Source: Deuterostichococcus epilithicus
Taxonomy: Eukaryota > Chlorophyta > Trebouxiophyceae > Prasiolales > Stichococcaceae
Length of the DNA stretch: 64,000 bases
Direction of reading: 5' to 3'
Assembly: GCA_033439295.1 (NCBI GenBank)
Contig: JAVTLE010000005.1
Location: 124,001 to 188,000, forward strand
Translations under genes and position numbers: made by a program
In this document: positions 37,314-48,423 of the stretch, piece after piece
Layout: every line of letters begins with the position of its first letter
Numbering within the stretch: the stretch's first letter is position 1
Notes under the pieces: generated by a model
What the model was told of the DNA's origin: nothing
What the model saw: the letters and a program-made list of their open reading frames with translations, nothing else
Databases searched by the model: none

Positions 37314-40300
37314 AGGTGCGGCGCAGGCTGCCTGGGCGGCGCCCGCTGCTGCGGCCGCGGCTGCGGCAGCGACGCGGGCGGCGGCGCAGGCGGCAGGAAG
37401 CCGCTGGCGCGCTGGGCGCCCTGCTGTTGTTGCTGGGGCTGCTGCTGCTGTTGTTGCTGTGGCGGCTGCTGTTGTGGCGCCTCCGCCGGCTGCTGCTGCT
37501 GCTGCTGCTGCTTCGAGCGGCGGCGCGCCTGCTGCGCCGCCCGCCGCTCTGCAGCGGCAGCGGCGGCCTCCGCGGCGGCCTCTGCGGCAAAGGGGTCGTC
37601 GCGCGCGTGCGCATCCTTGTGCGCCACCACAGTCGCGCCCACCCACGCCAGCGGTGCCTCGTCCCAGGCGGCGTCAATGTCCATCACATTTGGCGGCGGC
37701 CGGCTGCGGCGCATTCGAATGGACAGGGTTTTGCGATGAGGGGCGTTCACTGCCGCGGCTTGAGCAGGATGTCCACACCCTGTCTCTCACACTGCTGGAC
37801 TTGGGGCAGGAGTGATTGTCCACCTGGCTTTTGTTCGCCCGCTGCGACCTAACTGAGCCAAACGCGCGACCAGCCACGGCAGCCCTCCTAGAACATGTAT
37901 GGGCAGACGAAGGCGAAATGACGTCGAGGACGACATGCAGAGTTATTTATGATGAACAAAGACAGCATCTCACCTTCGCCGGGCCGCCTCCGCAGCCAGC
38001 TGCCGCTGCGCTTCCCGAAAACGCTGCCGGTCAGCCTCCGCCTGCGCTTCCGCCGCTTCTGCCTCCGCCGCCGCAGGCTCGGCGGCTGCACCCTCAGCAC
38101 CCTCCTCCGGCTGCTCTGCCTCCGCAGCCTCCTGTGGCGATCAGCCAGACCAACGAGCGTCAAATGGAGACCAGCACGCGGAGCAGACCAACGAGCGTCA
38201 GACGGACATCAAGTGCAATGAGCACACACCGTCTCGATGCACAACGTGTGTGCTGTTGCGGAACATGGGCCGATGCAGTTAGAGCGCAGAGCGACGGTGC
38301 AAAAGGGTACCATGAAATCCTGAACCCCAGAAGTCAAGCGCCCACAAGCAGGCGCTGCCCACAGTCCGAAAGTAGCTGGGAACATGGTCAAGGCTTTGGG
38401 TGGGACCTCACCGGCTCGGGAGTTTCGAGCGCCTCCGGCGGCGGCCACTCCCCGCGCGCCCACGCCCGCGCCTCGTACTTGGCGCGTATGAAGGCCTCCA
38501 GCGCAGCGGCATCGCCGGCCGCCGGCCGCTGGCTGCCTGCGAGGCGGGCCTCCCAGTAGCGGCGTGCGGCGGCATTGCCAGTCGCGGCCATGAAGGCGAC
38601 CTGCGCCGGCAGCCAGGTGTCCAGGCTGCAGGACCGCACCTGCATTGCATGAAAATAACTTCCGTTGGATGCTGTGTTCCTGTTGCGTTGTCCCTGCGGA
38701 TTGTTGGTGTCTGTTCGTGACCTGGCGGCCTGGGCCGGCAGCCAGGTGTTAGTGCTGCACGGCCGCACCTGTGACAGGTTGAACACACGAATTTTTGCCG
38801 CAGGCTTGCAGTGTACCTCCGGTGCTGGACCCGTGCGTGACCATGCGTTGGAGCTGACAGCGGGCACATGGAGCCGCGCAGGCGCGATGCAACCTGGCAG
38901 TCACGGCAAGCGGGATGGACTGCATGGAAGGAGGCCGGGTCCCCATCATGAGGCAGCCTCGGCGGCGAGGGGCATTGCCCGCACCATCCAAGCGGGGGGA
39001 TCACAATTCGTGTTGCCGTCTGTATGGTGCTGCCTGAAGTGCAGTCGTGTTGGAGTGCACAACTGCGTTTCACAGGAGCCTGACGAGGCAGCGCGAGCGA
39101 GGGGAGCAGCGTTCCGGGAGGTCTCCACACCTTGGAGACATGGACGCCGAGGCCGCGGTGCACGCCGGCGCACACCAGGCACACGAAGACGCCGCAGTTG
39201 ATGCTGGCCCAGCTGCTGCGACCTGCGCCGCAGTCCGCACACCTGCATGGCGGTTGGCAAGGAATCAGGGTGCTTCTCCTGGATGCATGATCCGCAACCA
39301 CGTATGTCGCTGCAGCCAGCACAGCTGTCTCACGGTGCTGCAAGCCTGTCGCGACAGCAGGATGGGGAAGAAGAGCAACTCAACGGACGACACGAGCTTC
39401 ACCAGGGAGTCAGAACTTGGCGATGATTGCAAGCTGTATGTCCCACGTGCATGCGGCCAGATCGCACATTTTGTTGGCCGGCTGCTGCAGCATGTCCTTC
39501 AGTGCCGCCAGGTGCCGCCGGTTCTCCTCCAGTGTCACGCCTTTGGTCTCGCCGGCGTTGCCCGGCGGCGGCCGCGGCACGTCCGGCGGCGTGGGCGGCT
39601 CAAAGGAGCCCTGCGCCCGGCAGTGGTGCGGTGTGATCGGTTCGAAAATTTGAAGGTGGTAAGAGCCATCAAACATCATGCCTGCAGCGCTCCGGGGGTG
39701 CTGCTCCACTCGAAGGCTGCGTGTGCAGTGCATCCAATGCCCTCCTGTTATTTTCTCTATATGTTTAGGTTGAAAAAGTGCAGGCACGGAGGGCGAGAGC
39801 GTGAAGTCGCACATCATGTGCATCAGGAGCATTTGTCCAATTCTTATTCAGTTCTTATTGGGGGACTCGAAGAGCTCACGCTGCGGGCGGTGTCCTCGTG
39901 GAAGAAGCCCCGCCCCGCCGGCGAGCCGGCGCCGAAGCCGCCGCCGCCGTAGGCCGCCGGCGCGTCGGCGCTGCTGATGCCGCCGTAGCTGCTGTGCGCC
40001 CGCCGCTTGGCCTCGAACTGCTTGCGTTCCGCCGCCAGCTGCTCCTCGTTCTTCATGAGCGCAAAGATGGCGCCCGCCCTGTTTTGCGGGGCGACACAGA
40101 GAGTCGATGTCTCAATTGCAGCACATCGAGCTGTGGGCCGCAGTCCGAGGCTGACATGGAGTGCAGCTTCGTGTGCCATTCCCAGCGCCGCCGCAGCAGA
40201 AACAGAAAAGTGCAATTGCCTGCGGCGGTGCATTGGGACCACGATACTTGGCCATGACCCGAGCAAGCTGACCGTGCCTCACCAATCCGCTTGCCCGCAC

Positions 40301-41896
40301 AGCATGCAGCAAACCCATGTAGCGCCACCGCTGACAGACACCTAGACGATTGGTCTGTGTCATATACCCCAAAGACGCCCATCTGGCCTCCCCGGTCGAT
40401 GGGGCAGCAACAGTGGGGAGGAAAAAGCACGCGCCTGTGGCGCACGTTGATGCCGTGGTCCCGACCGTCGGGGCCGAAGTAGTCGAAGTTGTGCGCCAGG
40501 TCGTCCAGGCGGAACATCAGGTCGTCGCGCGCGACAGCCACGCATGCCTCCGACCCGCGCTTCAGCAGGAACTCCAGCACCGTCAGTGCCTTGTACACGT
40601 TGCGCCACTTGGCCGCCGGGTAGCCGAGGCGGAACTCCAGCACCGCCTGCGCATCAGATGTAAGGTTCACGAGCTGTTGCAAGCAGACGGCTCGAGCCGG
40701 TACCTGTTTGTGTGAGCGAGTCCACGGCAGGCGCTTGCATGGCCACGGCCACAAGCAATGGCCACAAGCAACGGCCGCCCATGCCGCGTGGACAGCCGGT
40801 CGGAGGACCTGGCAGTGCCGTGCAGCTCTGGAGCATGCCGCCATCACGGTCTTTGCAGGCAACAAGTCGGGAAAGGGGCGCGCGGCGCCGGCATCATGAC
40901 ACCAGGAGCAAGGGACGGTCAGATTCCAGCGCAGGGACAAGGAGTCGAAGAGAGGCGCACGAAGATGATGCGGCAGTCGGCGTAGCTGAAGCTCGCGTCC
41001 GCCAGCTCGTTCAGCAGCATGCCCGTGGGTCCCCTGCAGGCAGCACTGCCGGCGCTCAGCCGCACACGAAACTAGACCACCGCCACACACTGCCAGCCGC
41101 GTGCGGTTGAGGTGGCAGTTGCGGGACCCTCGTGCGAGCCATCCTGCTGCAGCAGGCCGCTGCCAAGGTGCTTGCCGGCGAGCCCGCGATGCGAAGCAGG
41201 GACCTCAGCACGTGCAAACCCCCGGTTGCAGCTGAGCCGTCTACCTAAGCAATACATCAGATCAAAAAAGCTAATATCAGTATTGTTAACATCATCATCA
41301 ACATAACTTCATATTGTTATTGTTATTGATACTTTGGCGCACCACGGCTCATTGCGGGTGGCCTCCCGCACTCGGCGCTCCATGCTGGTGAAAGGGTGCC
41401 AGCGCCCGTGCTTGACGGCGGTCAGGTAGTCGCGCAGCCACGCCGCCCCCTGCTGCGCCCGCGTCACACCCTGCGGCCGCCCGAAAGCCTGCGCGGTGCG
41501 GCAATTCGGGTTCAGATCACAGTGAGCTGTTGGCGCGGCTGTACATGTATGACCTCGCCGGCAGGAGCGGCGCGGCCGTCTACCACACCAGGTTGCGTGA
41601 TTCGTGCGCCGTGATCCTCACCAATCACGCTATTTCGGACTTCTCGCGCTTGCCGTGCGCTTGTCGGTCAATTCCAAAACATAGTTGCTCACCTTCTGCG
41701 AGCCAGCGGCCGCGGCTGCATACACGGTGCTAACGCATGCGCTTGCACTGTCGCAGAGCATGTAGCATGATGCGCTGGACCCCACCTGCAGCGTGCCGTA
41801 CTGTGCATTGCGCCCGCGGGTGGCGAGCGCCATTGAGTGGGCTCCCGGCGCATATGGCGGCGGCGATGCAGGGGAGGTCGGCGATGCCACCGCCAT
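36123..41896 (-). CDS. ENTH domain plus ArfGAP domain protein
   Basis: Minus-strand exons in order. 41896-41786 is the leader from ATG. 41488 to about 41343 holds [13 protein letters not shown]. Next is 41034 to about 40965 ([20 protein letters not shown]). About 40647-40445 holds [20 protein letters not shown] and GRDHGINV; together with 40083-39879 these give an epsin N-terminal homology (ENTH) domain, a phosphoinositide-binding fold. About 39601-39480 ([20 protein letters not shown]) and about 39252-39140 follow (CADC-x16-CLVC zinc finger, arginine finger in [12 protein letters not shown]). About 38636-38406 ([28 protein letters not shown]) completes an ArfGAP domain, which stimulates GTP hydrolysis by Arf. 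38122-37973 is a charged Ala/Glu coiled-coil-like helix, and 37703 onward is a long Gln/Pro/Ala-rich tail to the stop at 36123. The join between ENTH and ArfGAP is phase 0 to phase 0. A role in coat assembly or vesicle budding is inferred. Confidence 0.85.
37266..37312 (-). repeat. CTG/CAG tract coding polyglutamine
   Basis: About ten to eleven CTG units encode glutamines in the tail of the ENTH/ArfGAP protein. More interrupted Gln codons follow to 37515. Confidence 0.8.
38729..38775 (-). repeat. Decayed copy of ArfGAP exon start
   Basis: On the minus strand CAGGTGCGGCCGTGCAGC and ACCTGGCTGCCGGCCCAG repeat the real exon start near 38645-38600 (CAGGTGCGGTCCTGCAGC, ACCTGGCTGCCGGCGCAG), including the acceptor. 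It lies in the upstream intron about 125 bases away. Confidence 0.75.
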
Positions 41897-42811
41897 CGCG
41901 GCCGCTGCTGCTGGCTCGCCGGTCGCCGCTCAGCGGGGCGTCGTTGCCCAGAACTCAGGACCAAGGATGGTTTGCGCTCGGCGCTGCAGACAGCGCACCG
42001 ACAAGCCACCTGGCTCTCCGGCAGTGACCCCTTCGCCCTGCCGGCGTAGATTACGGGTCGAAAGGTTGCAGGCCTGCATGCACCACCTTCAGGTCGCCCA
42101 AGGAGCACAACGAAGCGTTCACGAAGAGGTTGTCGGTGGGACATTCAATTTGTCCGGGCAGCGCAGTGCGCCAATAGACGCATATACTGAACCCTCGAAA
42201 TTCGTTTGGCATGCCGGAAGCGCTCATTCGGGTGCCGCTGCTGCTCACAAGTCCCCCTCTCTCGAGGATCTGTGTTGTGGAGCACTGGCAGGCCCACAGC
42301 AATCGATACGATACCTTGGACTGTTGCACAAAGACACAAGCTCCTCGACTCAGTGGCGTGCGATCCGAGATGGCGCGCTGGCGCTAGCAGTTGCAACTGT
42401 CAGTGCCGGACGGACAGGGACGGGGCTCGCGTGATGAGTGATGAACAGCTGGCCGTACGTTTCGATTCGTAGGTTCTGGGGCGTACCTACGGCTGAGGAA
42501 GCAGAAACCCTGTGAGTTGGCGCTCGACAAGGGGATGAATGCTGTCAGCCCCCTGACATCCTTACGCAATGCGCACTTGCTTTACCTGAGGCGTGCAACG
42601 CACACGCGAAAGCTGGTCCACGCAACAGTTCTTGTCGTTCAATGTGAGTGCTTGTGACCGCAACGGAAGATCCATTGCTTTTCACCACATACCACCTAGT
42701 TTGAGCGCTGCAGCACGCCACGCAGAGACTGCGCAATTTCGTCGCGTTTGCCGGAAGCACTCTTGGAACTCCTCCTGCATATCACTTGCTGTCAGGCTGT
42801 TCCTGATCACG
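41897..42811. other. Divergent intergenic region
   Basis: It lies between the starts of the ENTH/ArfGAP gene (-) and the riboflavin gene (+). No supported coding sequence. Confidence 0.4.
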
Positions 42812-45322
42812 ATGCAGCGCGCACTGGCCGGTCAGGCGCCGCCTGCCGGCCTGGCGGGTGACCAGACTCGCAGCAGGTTGCAGCATTCAGCACAGGCGCC
42901 CAGCAGGCGACGGTGTCATGCCACGACGACAGCTATGCAGCGACCGAAGCACAAACGGCAGCGTAGCAGCATGCTCAGGGCGGCGGTCGAGGCACCAGCA
43001 AGGACAGTGGCGTGCGAGGCGCACAGCCTGCCGGCGCCCGCGCCTGGCTTCAGCAGCATTCCAGGTGCGGTGGTTGGCACAGCAACGTCTTGGGTCTTTC
43101 CGAGCGAGCTTTCAGGAATCGATGGTGGCAAGCCTTTCAGGGGGCTGCCGTGGCTGCAATACTTCTTGGCTAGCTCCGGCTCTACTGCTGAACGGCCTGA
43201 AGCCGCTCAAAAGGAGGCAGACACCATCGAGGATATGAGAGTATCATCCTCGTCACTCCTCCATCGTGGCTTACACCTCGCATCCAACTAGCACTCTATT
43301 GTGCAGCAGCATTCAGCAATGCCGCATGTGCTACCTGTCCCTGGCTGCGCAAGATTCACTAGATGTGCCCGCGCCCTCAGGCGCTGACAGGGCGACCTGT
43401 CGGCAGTAGCTGTGGCTGCTGCTGCGGCTGCTGCCGTGGGCCGGCATGTCACCGCAGCGGTGACGACGACGAATGCTGCGGCCGCCAGCCGCTGGGCTGC
43501 CAGCGGCTACAGGGGGGCAGGGCCAGCCTGCATCAGTCCAGGGACACACAGAGGCGGCAGCTGCAAGCACCGCCAGCGCGGCTGACGCAGCCACTTACCC
43601 TGATCGCGCAGACGCGCTGGCGGACGTCGCCGCTGGCAAGTTTGTTGTCGTGACGGACGATGCGGACCGGGAGAATGAGGGCGACCTCATCATGGCGGCG
43701 GACCGCATGACCACCGAGGCCATGGCCTTCATGGTGCGCAGCATCCTGCTGCGGACCTCCTCCTGGCTGCCGTCTCGTCTTTCATTGTCGTCCGACGATC
43801 AGTCTTGCAGTTTCAGCCTTTGGAACAGACTGGGGAGGCTCGAAATTCCAGCTCTGGAATCCGGACCTGCGGCAGGCACCGCAGTGTATCAACGTTGACA
43901 CCAATGCCGCTATTTCAGGAAACCAGCAGCTGCCTGGCGATGTGCCATGGGTCCCTGGACCGGCTGGAGTTGGCACTGCCAGGAACTTGCTGCCTTGCAC
44001 ATTCAGGAAACCCACGTCGAGACGCTCGGTTGTTACCCGTTGCTTGACTGAATTGCGGAATCGCACCCCCAAACTTTGCTGCAGATCGAGGAGACCAGCG
44101 GCTGGGTGTGCGTCGGCATGCGCGGCGAGGACTTGGACAGGCTGGAGCTGCCGCTACTGGTGCCGCAGCTGGACAACGACGAGGCAATGCGCACCGCCTT
44201 TGCGATGCCGGTAGACCTGGCCTTTGGAACCACGACCGGCATCGACGCGCACGACAGGTGGGCGGGCGGGCTGTGGTTCAGTCAGGGAGGAGGGGAGGGT
44301 CGATCACCTGTGTGCGATACAGGCAGCCAGCCACAGGCACCGATGCGCACAACAGCTCGGCTTTGGTGGTGCCACGAGCAACGCGGGCGGGCTGCTGCCG
44401 CGCTGCGTGTGCCGGTGGATGCAACAGACGCCAGCGCTGTGCCTCGTTTGCCACCTCGATTGGTGTCTCCGTGCATGTTCGGAACTCCAGCTGTCTGGAC
44501 GAACGGTCGCCGCCGCCGCCGCAATGAAGGAGCTCACGGGGCTCTGCTGAAGCAAATCCGAATCTGAACCTGAACCTGAAACACTGAACAGGGCAGCGGC
44601 GGTGCGAGCGCTGGCGGACCCAGCATCGCAGCCGGCGGACTTCAACCGGCCGGGGCACGTGGCGACGCTGCGGGCGCGGCCGGGCGGCGTGACAGCGCGG
44701 CGCGGCCACACGGAGGCGGGCGTCGACCTGGCGCGGCTCGCGGGGCGCTTCCCAGCGGGCGTGCTGTGCGAGATTGTGGACCGCAGCGCCGGGTGAGGCC
44801 ATGGCTGCGGTGCATGCATCCCGTGCTGTATGAGGTTGTGGACCGCAGCGCTGGCTGCGGCTGCGGGTGCGGCGCATGCGTCTGGTGCTGGCAGCACCAG
44901 GGGCTGGCGTGCAGCGTCACGGAGCTCGACTGAGGCCAGTAAGGTGTCTGCAGAGCACTGCGCAGGGCTGTTCCTGCACCGATTCGCGAGAGGATATGGA
45001 ATATAGAGTGCCGGGCAAAACCAGCAGGCAACGTGCAGTTCGAGATGCTGTACACGGAAGGCTGGTGCTGCAACCCGTGTCAGGGTCGCAAACTCGGGGT
45101 GTCTGCCGCAGGGAGGACGGCAGGCAACAGGGCGGCATGGCGCGTACGCCCTACCTGCTAGACTTTGCGCGGCGGCACGGGCTTCGGTGCATCACCATCG
45201 ACGACCTCGCGCGCTACATCAGCGCGCAGGAGCAGGAACAGCAGCAGCAGCAGCCGCAGCAGCAGCAGCAGCAGCACAGCAATGGCAGCGGCGTCGACTC
45301 GGCTGCAGGCGTCGCGGCATGA
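42812..45322 (+). CDS. ribB: 3,4-dihydroxy-2-butanone-4-phosphate synthase (stand-alone RibB type)
   Basis: It converts ribulose 5-phosphate to the four-carbon unit of riboflavin. Five exons join in phase: 42812-43064 (basic, Ser/Ala-rich leader from MQRALAGQ, transit-peptide-like), 43513-43733 ([20 protein letters not shown], substrate- and metal-binding acidic loop), 44085-44257 ([21 protein letters not shown]), 44592-44792 ([34 protein letters not shown] with the metal-binding His) and 45112-45322 ([16 protein letters not shown], then a tail of interrupted glutamines). About 352 residues. Plant and many algal enzymes are fused to GTP cyclohydrolase II; here the frame stops after the polyQ tail and no such domain follows in the next kilobase. 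Active-site segments are intact, so function is likely. Confidence 0.92.
44823..44854 (+). repeat. Decayed copy of RibB exon 3' end
   Basis: GTGCTGTATGAGGTTGTGGA and on through CCGCAGCGCTGG repeats the real exon end at 44761-44792 (GTGCTGTGCGAGATTGTGGA, CCGCAGCGCCGG), 62 bases downstream in the intron. This copy is of an exon 3' end, not a start. Confidence 0.85.
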
Positions 45323-46321
45323 CCCCAACCTGCTGTCGGGCGGTCATGTGCCAATTTGTTCCCTGCCTGGCATTCCGCCACAGCCCAGCCTGCACAGCCG
45401 CAGTGGCTGTGGCGACGGCGGGCAGCAGCGTGCCGCCGCCGTTATGAAGGCAGCCGCAGGGGCGATGATGTCTTACGTTGCCTAGCGGCAGGCTCACTTT
45501 GAAGGCAGCGGGGCAGCGTGCAGAGTCGGCTGTGCCTTTCCTGTGGCAAGGCGGACATCACGTAGAATCTCTTGAACAAAGCGACGGTGTGGTAGAAAAA
45601 GAGTTGCAGCAGCAGTCGCAACACTGGTGCACCTGAGGTGTTGAGCAGACTGCAGCACAGGATACTTGGCGACTACTCGTACTAGGTACGGGAAATCTAA
45701 ATAAATGGTACAAGGTCGATACCCCAGAACGCAGAGCGAGGCCATCAACATGCTCCATTACCTCACTCTGTTATCTTGCCACTCCTCGAGTGTCCTGCCA
45801 TTCGAGGCTTGGACGCAGACCATCGCTGCGGAAGCCAGCTCCCGAAGCAAGACGAAATGCTCGCAGGCAACGTCACTGCTTGCGTTGCATGTAGCCTCTC
45901 TTGCCCCTCGCTGGTGCCAGCACCACCGATTTTGCAGCCGCAGTCCTTGACTGCTGTACGCCCAGCCCACTTGACCAGGTCGCAGCAGCAGTGTCTCGAT
46001 CGGACCCTGGCGCGCCGGCGCACTCTGCGTAGTTGTGGATCACGGGCAGCAGCCGGCAGCGGAAGAGATGACGAGAAGCAGCCGAGCGAGGCGCAGGCTG
46101 CTGCAGCCGCAGCCTCGCCGCAGTCTCAGGCGCAGGTGCACATGTGACAAAGTGTGCGCAGGTCCGCGGCGGTCCTGCCTGCCTTAGCCAGCCTCTGTGG
46201 TGTTAGGTCTGGTGCACGCATTAGCGTGTCCCGCAAGATTCTACGTGAACACTACGGCTGCAAGCCGTGCCACGAAGCTGTCCCGAATTGCTATGAGCTG
46301 CGTTCCTTCCTGCTGCGGCAG
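45323..46321. other. Spacer between RibB and zinc-ribbon gene B
   Basis: An Ala/Gln-rich open stretch ending near 46135 (about 46020-46135, KQPSEAQAAAAAASPQSQAQ) before a GTGCAC donor could be the first exon of gene B. Otherwise nothing is seen. Confidence 0.3.
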
Positions 46322-47268
46322 GAGGCCACCAAGCGGTGTCTGGGCTGCCGCCTGGAATTCAAGCTCCGCTTCTTCCCGGCGCTGAAGAGCCAGCCAGACG
46401 GTCTGCACCCGTTGTGCTGGGGCTGCCGCAGCGAGGACAACCAGCGCCGCCGGCCCAGCCTGCGAAGGTCACCAAAGCACCAATGCCTTGCATGGTCCTG
46501 GTCATCCAATGTTGCTCTGGTGCAAGGGGAAAGAGAAAGAAGTTCTGTCCTCGTCTGATGTACACTGGGCTGCATCAAACTGCTTGTTTCCCCTGTGGAC
46601 GAACGCTCGCATGCTGCGATGAGACGCACATCCCGTCAATGACGGTTGCGCTGTGGAAGGCTCTCCTGCATTGCGCGGGCCTGATAGTGTCTGCTGCCAC
46701 AAATTGCAGGAGCTCCCAGCATTTGGCAAACCCTCCGACGAGCGTGCCACAGACGTGCCGCAGCTGCAGCGCCACGCTGGCAGCAGCGCACTTCTCCATA
46801 GCCAGCCATTGCAAGACGGGCCGCCAGTCGCGATGCAAGGCGTGCTTTGCTGAGGAGGATGCCAAGCGGGACGCGGCGCGGGACCGGCCGCAGGCCCCCG
46901 TGACCAAGCCATGCCTGGCGTGCCAGCAGGTGCTGCCCGCCGCAGCCTTTTCTTCGAAGGGCCTGCAGCCATACTGCCGCAAGTGCGATGCGCAGCGGGT
47001 CGCAGCTCGGAAGAGAGAGCGCTCACCGTCACAGCTGCCGCCGCCGCCAATCATGGTGTGCAGCACCTGCCGCCAGCCAAAGCCGGTCATCGCCTTTGGC
47101 AGGGATCGGAAATCCCAGTTCGGCATCAACAGTCACTGCTTTGAGTGCATCAATACTCGGGCTTCAGAGCGGTACTGCGCCGCAAAGCTGCGGGCTGCTG
47201 CACCTGCCGGCGGCGGCAATGCGGCAGGCGTGGGCGGTAGTCAGGTGGCAGGCTCACGGGACGCCTGA
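46322..47268 (+). CDS. Four-module Cys-rich zinc-ribbon-like protein, copy B
   Basis: Exon 46322-46467 follows a CAG acceptor and holds module 1 (EATKRCLGCRLEFKLRFFP ... GLHPLCWGC). Exon 46710-47268 holds modules 2 to 4 uninterrupted: CRSCSATLAAAHF ... CKAC, then CLACQQVLPAAAF ... YCRKC, then CSTCRQPKPVIAF ... HCFEC, followed by a basic then Gly/Ala-rich tail to the stop. The intron phase (AG|G, phase 2) matches copy D. This subfamily differs from A/E/F/G in having no introns between modules 2 and 4 and a conserved linker KRERSPSQLPPPPIMVCS. Function unknown; paired CxxC motifs suggest structural zinc. The upstream start exon is not resolved. Confidence 0.78.
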
Positions 47269-48423
47269 CACTCTCTGTAGCAAATTTGGACGTCATGCAG
47301 GTGACTCTCTGCCCTGATCCAGTAGCAATCCAGCTCACTTCAGTGCTGAACTTTGATGCATGGCGCTGTCTGGTGCATGGCAGGCTCCCAGAGGTGTGTC
47401 GTGGGATGTGCCAGCGCTTGGCAGCCGGGGATGCTTAAGCCCTAGCTGCTGCTCAGGTTTGAGGGCTGATGCGATGCGTCCACGTGGTCCGCCGCATCCG
47501 AATCCTGCCGGCGGGTCAGGCATCTTCGACTGCTGCGCAGACCTCCCGTCGCCGTTCGCTTGCAGCGCGGAGGGCACCCAGGAGTGACGGTGTGCGCCTC
47601 CGGGTCCTCTCCAGGCACACAGGCACGCAGGCAACGCGGTCCCCAGCCGCTGCGCAGCCGCCCCGGCAGCAGTGCTGTGGAGGCGCATCAGCAGGGTCGC
47701 TGCATAACCGCTGCCGCCAAGCCAGGTATCCCGCATGGCAGCACTGGCTGGAGCACATTGCGACCTAGTTCACGCAACTTGCTTGGTCAGCACTGTGAAG
47801 AACCGGTACCACCATCGTGACTCAGCGGTCCTGCTTCTCGTGTACTGCTGGCGACTCTCTGGGCGGCTTTCGGTGTCTGCCAGACAATATCTGTGTCTGT
47901 GACTGCGTGCAGGCATGCATGGCGGCGAGCAGTCTGTATGTCCCAGCACAGGACCTTGCAGCGCGGCTGCCGCTGGCGGGGCTCACACCGAGCAGGCTGA
48001 GGCTTGAGTGGGGTGGCGGCGGACGTTGCGCAGAGCACTGATCATAGTCCTGCGCAGTTGCATGTTGCTGCACCGGGAGGGGAGCTACGCAAGCTGCTAG
48101 AGGGGGTTCATTGCGCCCTTGCAGCACAGGGCACCCAAGGGAGATTAAGGGTGTTGTTTCACGCTTCCCAGCCCTCTGCAACCCTTTGTACGTAATGGAG
48201 TCTCGGAAAACAATTCTACAGGAAGCATACCATCAGAGAGCAGTTGTTCAGACGTGGATTGAATATCGCTGCCCGTCACTTGGCGTGCTTTGTACTCGGC
48301 AGCGTCGAAGGACGACTGCGCATTCGGTCGTCCAACGCACACACCTATCTGAGCTCAGCCATCAAAGCACGTCGTCTTTGAAGTCAGGTTTGAGTGCATC
48401 AACCGAGTCGAGCGACATCTGCC
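47269..48423. other. Spacer before protease gene
   Basis: No supported gene. It should contain the protease promoter. Confidence 0.4.

Noticed and set aside
37245-37739. Plus-strand Cys-rich frame
   Set aside because: It is a mirror of the polyglutamine tail of the ENTH/ArfGAP gene; the cysteines come from CTG repeats read in another frame.
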